Origin: Acidobacteriaceae bacterium
GTDB lineage: Bacteria > Acidobacteriota > Terriglobia > Terriglobales > Acidobacteriaceae
Assembly: GCA_030040115.1 (NCBI GenBank)
Contig: JASHUH010000476.1
Span: 1 to 9,367 of the forward strand
DNA: 9,367 bases
Direction of reading: 5' to 3'
Within the stretch, counting starts at the first letter, position 1; each line of letters begins with the position of its first letter. The position numbers and the translations under genes are program-made. Positions 5,418-9,367 of the stretch are shown piece by piece. The notes below the pieces were generated by a model. That model had not been told where the DNA came from. It did no database searches and worked only from the letters and a program-made list of their open reading frames with translations.

Positions 5418-6734
5418 ATGGGCAATTGGACACGCAGAGGATTTGTGGGAGCAGGCATCGCCGCGGCAACGGCGCTTTCCGCCCAAGCGAGCCAAATGAT
5501 GACCGGGGAACGACGGGCGGGCAGCGGGTCCATCAAGATCACCGACCTGCGGTGCGCCATTATCGGCCGCAACCCCACGGTTCGTATAGTGACCGACCAA
5601 GGCATTTCCGGGTACGGGCAAGCCGAGTCCGCGAAGCCGTATTTAAAGCCGATGGTCCTGTTTTATAAGGAATATCTGATCGGCGAAGACCCCACCGACG
5701 TGAACCAGATCATGCTCAAAATCCGCCGCATGGGCGCGATGAAGCCCTGGGGCGCGGCGGTGAGCGCCATTGAGATTGCTCTTTGGGACATTGCCGGCCA
5801 GGCCGCCGGATTACCCGTTTACAAACTCCTGGGCGGCAAGATCCACGACCGCGTGCGTCCCTATGGAAACTCCGAAAACAACTCCAAAATCGTACCGCGC
5901 ACCCCCCAGGATTACGGCGAACTCGCCTCCGAGGTCAAGTCCGCCAAAGAAGGCTACACGCTGATCAAGCTGCCGGTCGGCTTCCACAACGACGCCATGT
6001 TGAACGCCGTCCCGGACGCCTGGTACGGCCGGCATTGGACGGGACGGAACCCTCCTTACATGGATCGCGGTCTGCTCAGGCAACCCGGCATCGACCATGT
6101 CATCGCCTGCGTCGAAGCGGCCAAAAAAGCCACTGGCGACGACGTCGGAATCGCATTCGACTGCGGTCCCGGCTGGACCGTCAAGGACGCCATCCGCTTT
6201 GCGCGCGCGGTCGAGCCCTATGACGTCGCCTGGCTCGAAGACCTGATTACAGGCGATTACGAGCCCTACCCCAACGCCCAGGTCTTCAAGGAGGTCACGC
6301 AAAGCACCTCCACGCGGATTCACACCGGCGAGGAGATCTACCTGCGCGAGAACTTCAAGGACCTGATCGAAACCCAGGCCGTCAACGTGCTCGGCCCCGA
6401 CCCGGAAGATGTGGGGGGAATCGCCGAATTGAAGTGGATCGCCGAATACGCCAATCTCCACGGCATCCAGGTCGCCCCGCACGGAATTTTCGACGGCCTC
6501 TTCGGGGTCGCCGCGCAGGTGCACTTGGGGGCCGTCTGTCCGCAGAACTATATTGCGTTCGAATACGCCAAGGCCCAGCCGGAGTGGTGGAGCGACATTG
6601 TCGAAGGCCTGCCCGACCCCATCGTCAAGAACGGTTTCATCGATGTTTGGGACAAGCCGGGTCTCGGCATCACCTTCAATGTGGCGGCGGCCAAAGCCCA
6701 TCTCACGGACGAGGATCGCGGCTTTTTCGACTGA
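5418..6734 (+). CDS. Tat-exported enolase-superfamily protein, mandelate racemase-like (possible sugar-acid dehydratase)
   Basis: 438 residues. The start is supported by AGGAGG 5 bases upstream. A twin-arginine signal opens it (NWTRRGFVGAGIAAATALSA), so export to the periplasm is expected. The enolase-superfamily N-terminal cap covers about 40-140, with AVSAIEIALWDIAGQAAGLP at 115-133. The barrel follows. Metal ligands appear as Asp248 (AFDCGPGW), Glu274 (WLEDLI) and Glu305 (HTGEE). An Asp331 (EDVGGI) and His355 (APHGIFDG) pair matches the Asp-His dyad of the mandelate racemase subgroup, which removes the proton next to a carboxylate. The usual KxK motif reads Lys184-Leu-Pro186, so its second lysine is absent and chemistry may rest on the His side, as in acid-sugar dehydratases. 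The substrate cannot be read from the sequence. It seems to be a single-gene transcript. Confidence 0.9.
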   Translation: MGNWTRRGFVGAGIAAATALSAQASQMMTGERRAGSGSIKITDLRCAIIGRNPTVRIVTDQGISGYGQAESAKPYLKPMVLFYKEYLIGEDPTDVNQIMLKIRRMGAMKPWGAAVSAIEIALWDIAGQAAGLPVYKLLGGKIHDRVRPYGNSENNSKIVPRTPQDYGELASEVKSAKEGYTLIKLPVGFHNDAMLNAVPDAWYGRHWTGRNPPYMDRGLLRQPGIDHVIACVEAAKKATGDDVGIAFDCGPGWTVKDAIRFARAVEPYDVAWLEDLITGDYEPYPNAQVFKEVTQSTSTRIHTGEEIYLRENFKDLIETQAVNVLGPDPEDVGGIAELKWIAEYANLHGIQVAPHGIFDGLFGVAAQVHLGAVCPQNYIAFEYAKAQPEWWSDIVEGLPDPIVKNGFIDVWDKPGLGITFNVAAAKAHLTDEDRGFFD

Positions 6735-6759
6735 AAGGCGGCGAGAGCGTAGTGCCGGA

Positions 6760-6815
6760 GGGGCCATCCTGATCCTGCCGATCCATTGGCAAGGTTGAAA
6801 GTCAGGGATGGCCCC
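6760..6815. repeat. Long imperfect inverted repeat downstream of the enolase-superfamily gene
   Basis: GGGGCCATCCTGA (6760-6772) pairs with TCAGGGATGGCCCC (6802-6815). That is 13 pairs with one bulged base around a 29-base loop. A small CCGGG/CCCGG hairpin follows at 6814-6827. No T-run follows, so it is not a standard intrinsic terminator. It may stabilise the 3' end of the mRNA or be a REP-like element. Confidence 0.45.
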
Positions 6816-6872
6816 GGGACTGCCCGGCCCCCCGAGTCACCTGCTGCTGCTGTTACTACATTACTCTATTGC

Positions 6873-6886
6873 GTGACTTCCGTCAC
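6873..6886. promoter_or_regulatory. CRP/FNR-like palindrome upstream of the response-regulator gene
   Basis: GTGACTTCCGTCAC has perfect GTGA and TCAC half-sites six bases apart; with flanking bases it is CGTGA-N6-TCACA, 9 of 10 matches to the CRP-type pattern TGTGA-N6-TCACA. It lies 111 bases before the start codon. A weak extended -10 (TGGTAGGGT, 6911-6919) would put the site centre near -46. CRP-family binding is inferred from the motif alone. Confidence 0.45.
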
Positions 6887-6996
6887 AGAGGCCGCAACTC
6901 CTCCGTGAGATGGTAGGGTCATTCGGGCCATGTTGAACCGCAGTTCCTCGTTCGCGTCCTCCCGAACACCTGTCCGCGTTGGAGGAAAACGAGTCC

Positions 6997-7671
6997 ATGT
7001 TCAGGGTAATCGTCGCCGACACCCAGCCGGTTTTTCGCGCTGGCGTTGCAACTGTACTCTCGTCTCAGACCGGTTTTCAGGTCGTACAACAATGCGCAGA
7101 TTGGAAGTTGCTCAGGGACGCCGCGGCGCGCCATCCTTCCGCCCTCATCCTGGCTTCCACATGGGTCGTGGATTCTCTTTCCAGCTTGCTCGCTCTTGCC
7201 CACACGGCGGGCAGCCGTATTGTTCTCATTGTCGAGGACACCGAATCAAGTTTCCGCTATGCCGCCTCCGGCGTCGCCGGCATCCTGCGGCGCAGTTCTG
7301 AGCTCGCCGACGTCCTCAATCACGCCCGCAGCATTCAGCGCGGAGCCTCCTTCGTCGCAGCCGCGGTCGCGGCTCCCGTAAAACGCGATCTGGTCGGAAC
7401 CAGGGCGGCGCAGCAGCTCACCCGGTCCGAATTGCGTATCGTATCGCTCCTGGGCGAAGGAATGAAAAACCGCGAAATCGCCCAGGCGCTCCGAACCACC
7501 GAACAGGTCGTCAAGAACTATTTGCGGTCGGTCTTCGACAAAGTCGGCGTATCCGACCGCGTGGAGCTCGCGCTTTATACCTTCCACCATCCAGCTTTTC
7601 AAATGGCCGCAGTCGATGTTTCGGCCGGAATCAGCTTTGTACCCACGTCCGCTCTTGCTGTGGGCGCTTGA
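6997..7671 (+). CDS. Orphan NarL/LuxR-type regulator with degenerate receiver domain
   Basis: 224 residues. I use the ATG at 6997, which opens the receiver strand FRVIVADTQPVFRAG; GGAGG lies 11 bases upstream, and a TTG at 6979 is the alternative. Residues 1-120 have the layout of a NarL-type receiver, but the acceptor Asp is replaced by Ala53 (ALILASTW), the acidic pair is reduced to Asp8, and the conserved Lys is Arg98 (GILRRSS). It should not be switched by ordinary phosphorylation. Residues 141-194 are a full LuxR helix-turn-helix: LTRSELRIVSLLGEGMKNRE, then VVKNYLRSVFDKVGVSDR. The tail after about 198 is unmatched. No histidine kinase is nearby. It is expected to be a cytoplasmic transcription factor controlled by ligand, partner or its own level. 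Confidence 0.9.
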   Translation: MFRVIVADTQPVFRAGVATVLSSQTGFQVVQQCADWKLLRDAAARHPSALILASTWVVDSLSSLLALAHTAGSRIVLIVEDTESSFRYAASGVAGILRRSSELADVLNHARSIQRGASFVAAAVAAPVKRDLVGTRAAQQLTRSELRIVSLLGEGMKNREIAQALRTTEQVVKNYLRSVFDKVGVSDRVELALYTFHHPAFQMAAVDVSAGISFVPTSALAVGA

Positions 7672-7861
7672 CCATTATTCTTCCTCGTTCTCGCAAAAGA
7701 GCAGCCAATTTCGCTCCGCCCCATTTCTGCCTCTACGTGGCCGGCCATTCCTGTTCGAAGCAAGGGACCGGGCTCCAATCCCGCCGCACCAGGTTACAAG
7801 GGATAATGACCCGGGTGTCGAATCCGGGAAAGCCCTGCTGGTTACAAAAGTGTCAAGAGAA

Positions 7862-7902
7862 GTGACTTTTATCACCGCCGGAGAAGCAAACGCCTGTAAA
7901 AT
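7862..7902 (+). promoter_or_regulatory. CRP/FNR-like site with class II spacing to a -10 box
   Basis: GTGACTTTTATCAC (7862-7875) has the same perfect GTGA-N6-TCAC frame as the site at 6873-6886 and shares 11 of 14 bases with it. A TAAAAT box (7897-7902, 5 of 6 to TATAAT) would start transcription near 7909-7910, putting the palindrome centre at about -41. That is the position of class II CRP-activated promoters, which often lack a good -35, as here. Confidence 0.45.
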
Positions 7903-8017
7903 TCCTCTAACATTCAGCCCAGTCTTCCGTATGCGAGCGTGCAGAGATCGCCCCGGAAGAGTTCGTGAACCCTGCAATCGTTCGGAAAAGTGCTGTGCGG
8001 CCTTACGCTCTTTAGAC

Positions 8018-8050
8018 TTTTGCCGATAGGAAGATGCGAAGATGGCAAAA
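8018..8050 (+). repeat. 7-bp perfect inverted repeat in the leader of the 8115 gene
   Basis: TTTTGCC (8018-8024) faces GGCAAAA (8044-8050) across 19 bases that include a direct repeat of GAAGATG. It would form a hairpin in the transcript about 65 bases before the start codon. The role is unknown. Confidence 0.35.
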
Positions 8051-8114
8051 TTCCGCGCAGCGGGATTACCCCGTCGGGCGCAGCGGAAACGACGCTCGGC
8101 TTGAGGAGAAATCA

Positions 8115-8765
8115 ATGCCTGTTCTTGTTCATTCCCCGGTCAGGCCGCCCCAATGGCAAATCGCCCTCAGTGCGTCGGGCATTGCCGCGGCGCAGTTCGC
8201 ACGTTGCGGGCTCGAGGTGACGGTTCTCTCTGGCCCGGAGAGGCCGTGGCACGACCTCGTCCTCACCCGCTCCGGCAATCTTTTTAAAGTGAGCGTCTTC
8301 GCCAGCGATGACGGAAGGTGGGACCTCACGCAGGCCTACCAGAAGCGCGCCGCCGCTCGCGGCGACAGCATGACCGAGTCCCACCGCGCCATCGACATGT
8401 GGCTCGATAAGCACGACGCACGGATGGTCTGCTGTCTGGTGCAATTCCTCGGCGTAACCATCGACCAGTTGCCCCGCATTTACCTGGCGGCGCCATGCGA
8501 AATCGCGCAAAAACTGCGCGAGGCCCTCAATCGCGCCGGCGAAGCCATCCTCTGGGAAGAGCGAAAATGGGTTTCCGATGGAGATGATGCCCGCATCCTC
8601 GAGAAATTGCCCCCGGATTGGTTCTTTTCGGCCGAACGAGTGCGGCAGATGTTGACTGGGCGGCCAATTGAAGCCGCCACCGCGCCGCGCTCCCCCGTCG
8701 CCCGACCCTCGATCGCGATCATGCCCGGCTCTGCTCTGCCCACTCCCGTTGATCAAGTCGCGTAA
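8115..8765 (+). CDS. Hypothetical protein, possible inactive PD-(D/E)XK-like N-terminal core
   Basis: 216 residues from the ATG at 8115, chosen for GAGGAG 6 bases upstream; no signal peptide or membrane segment. I do not recognise the family. Residues 18-64 (ALSASGIAAAQFARCGLEVT, then WHDLVLTRSGNLFKVSVFAS) follow the order of a small PD-(D/E)XK nuclease core: helix, strand, Asp47 on a strand, then a strand where E/Q-x-K is expected. That motif reads Ser60-Val-Phe62, so the catalytic lysine would be lost. Residues 95-165 look helical and mixed (RAIDMWLDKHDARMVCCLVQ, then LPRIYLAAPCEIAQKLREAL). A Pro/Ala-rich tail follows from about 178. It could be a DNA- or nucleotide-binding protein, but that is inference. 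It is probably co-regulated with the upstream regulator gene through similar palindromes. Confidence 0.75.
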   Translation: MPVLVHSPVRPPQWQIALSASGIAAAQFARCGLEVTVLSGPERPWHDLVLTRSGNLFKVSVFASDDGRWDLTQAYQKRAAARGDSMTESHRAIDMWLDKHDARMVCCLVQFLGVTIDQLPRIYLAAPCEIAQKLREALNRAGEAILWEERKWVSDGDDARILEKLPPDWFFSAERVRQMLTGRPIEAATAPRSPVARPSIAIMPGSALPTPVDQVA

Positions 8766-8778
8766 GACCCCGGATCCT

Positions 8779-8803
8779 CCACGGACGGGCTTTTCGTCCG
8801 TGG
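8779..8803. terminator. 9-bp perfect stem-loop between convergent genes
   Basis: CCACGGACG (8779-8787) and CGTCCGTGG (8795-8803) form a perfect stem around a GGCTTTT loop, 14 bases after the stop at 8765 and before the convergent TonB-family gene. Its placement suits a shared terminator, but neither strand has a T-run directly after the stem; the T residues are in the loop and A residues follow. CGGATCC copies flank it at 8771-8777 and 8814-8820. Termination or mRNA end protection are both possible. Confidence 0.5.
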
Positions 8804-8901
8804 GGTAAAAAGCCGGATCCCGGGAGCGACTGTTTGCCGTAAAGCGTAGAACGCCGGCCGATCCCTTTGGCGTACTTCCTCAAGCAGCCAGCATGACGCG
8901 C

Positions 8902-9367
8902 TTAGGGGGATTGTTCTCTCGCGCTCGCTTCCGCTCCGCCCTGCCGGAACACGAATCGCAGCACCCAAACGCTTTGCACCGTTTGGCCGCCCACCCGCGC
9001 CGGAGCGAATCTCCATTGCCGCGCCGCGCCCATCGTCAAATTGGCGAAATAACGGCTTACTCCTCGCGAAGCAAACGCGGCGTCTGAGATCCTTCCGTCG
9101 GGAGTAACCACCACGCGTACTTCCACCTGCACTTTGCCGTGAATGGTTTGGCTGGCTTTCACAGCCGGCTCGGGCATCACCCGGTCGGCAACTTCGCCCT
9201 TCTCTGTCACCCCTGCGCGGCTTGGAATTTTCCCGTCCAGTCTTTCCCTCGCCGTCGAGCCTTCAGCCGGTTGGGATTTCCCTTGTTCCGCGGCCGAAGG
9301 CGCCTGCGCTTGATTCCCGGGAGGCTCCGGCCGCGGGGCCTTGCGGGAGAGCGCCGCAAAAATCGCG
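8902..9367 (-). CDS. TonB-family protein, C-terminal part (runs off the right edge)
   Basis: The frame is open from the right edge to the stop at 8902; its start lies outside the window. From the edge it reads AIFAALSRKAP, possibly the end of a membrane segment, then a Pro/Ala/Gln/Glu-rich linker (PRPEPPGNQAQAP) as in proteins spanning the periplasm. The last ~90 residues are a TonB C-terminal domain: VQVEVRVVVTPDGRISDAAF, SRYFANLTMGAARQWRFAPA, then VQSVWVLRFVF. Such domains dock to TonB boxes of outer-membrane transporters to pass on proton-motive energy. In Acidobacteriota they also occur fused to other inner-membrane proteins, so the missing N-terminus matters. A GTG at 9210 is in frame but lies within the linker and is not the likely start. 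No ExbB/ExbD genes are visible. Confidence 0.88.
   Translation of the reverse strand, partial: AIFAALSRKAPRPEPPGNQAQAPSAAEQGKSQPAEGSTARERLDGKIPSRAGVTEKGEVADRVMPEPAVKASQTIHGKVQVEVRVVVTPDGRISDAAFASRGVSRYFANLTMGAARQWRFAPARVGGQTVQSVWVLRFVFRQGGAEASAREQSP

Larger units (their letters stand above)
7672..8114 (+). other. Intergenic region forming the leader of the 8115 gene
   Basis: No gene is supported here. The stretch holds a CRP/FNR-like site (7862-7875), a candidate -10 (TAAAAT, 7897-7902), and a roughly 200-base untranslated leader. The leader contains the inverted repeat TTTTGCC/GGCAAAA (8018-8024, 8044-8050), two copies of GCGCAGCGG (8055-8063, 8078-8086) and a small CGGG/CCCG hairpin between them. 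The length and structure suggest possible post-transcriptional control, but they match no riboswitch class I recognise. Confidence 0.4.

Noticed and set aside
5811..6767. Minus-strand open frame (318 codons) opposite the enolase-superfamily gene
   Set aside because: Antisense shadow of a gene with intact catalytic motifs and a strong ribosome binding site; no domain of its own.
7675..8115. Minus-strand open frame of 146 codons in the leader region
   Set aside because: Arg/Ser-rich composition, no domain, no ribosome binding site, and it overlaps the leader and promoter signals on the plus strand.

Overview
The window is GC-rich DNA that most resembles a member of the Acidobacteriota (Solibacter/Bryobacter-like). 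This rests on recognition from memory, not a search: a Tat-exported enolase-superfamily enzyme, a TonB C-terminal domain protein with a Pro/Ala/Gln-rich linker, an acidobacterial-style C-terminal module around 2749-3444, and a mosaic of short operons, toxin-antitoxin genes and decayed genes. No rRNA, tRNA or CRISPR array was recognised.

Layout. 1-641 holds no gene I can defend, only a strong hairpin (337-374). 642-2114 (minus) is a P-loop AAA ATPase with an N-terminal MshEN-like domain. 2290-2755 is a decayed, 5'-truncated ISAs1-family insertion sequence. Its broken end abuts, at about 2750, a plus-strand coding remnant (2749-3444) that has lost its start. 3473-3907 (minus) is a carboxylesterase remnant: a Tat signal and good ribosome binding site joined to only the last ~65 residues of the enzyme. 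4171-4874 (minus) is a Phd/YefM-VapC type II toxin-antitoxin operon with a perfect -10 box and candidate operators. 5418-6734 (plus) is a Tat-exported mandelate racemase-like enolase-superfamily protein. 6997-7671 (plus) is an orphan NarL/LuxR-type regulator whose receiver domain has lost its phosphorylation site. 8115-8765 (plus) is an unrecognised protein with a possible inactive PD-(D/E)XK-like core. 8902 to the right edge (minus) is the C-terminal part of a TonB-family protein.

How the parts relate. The left half (about 2290-3910) is a scar region: an IS remnant, a beheaded gene and an internally deleted esterase lie within 1.7 kb, next to a toxin-antitoxin pair. The right half is intact. 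Its most notable regulatory feature is a pair of CRP/FNR-like palindromes (GTGA-N6-TCAC), one before the degenerate regulator and one before the 8115 gene. The second sits where a class II activator site would be relative to a candidate -10. This suggests, without proving, that the two genes belong to one cyclic-nucleotide- or redox-responsive unit.
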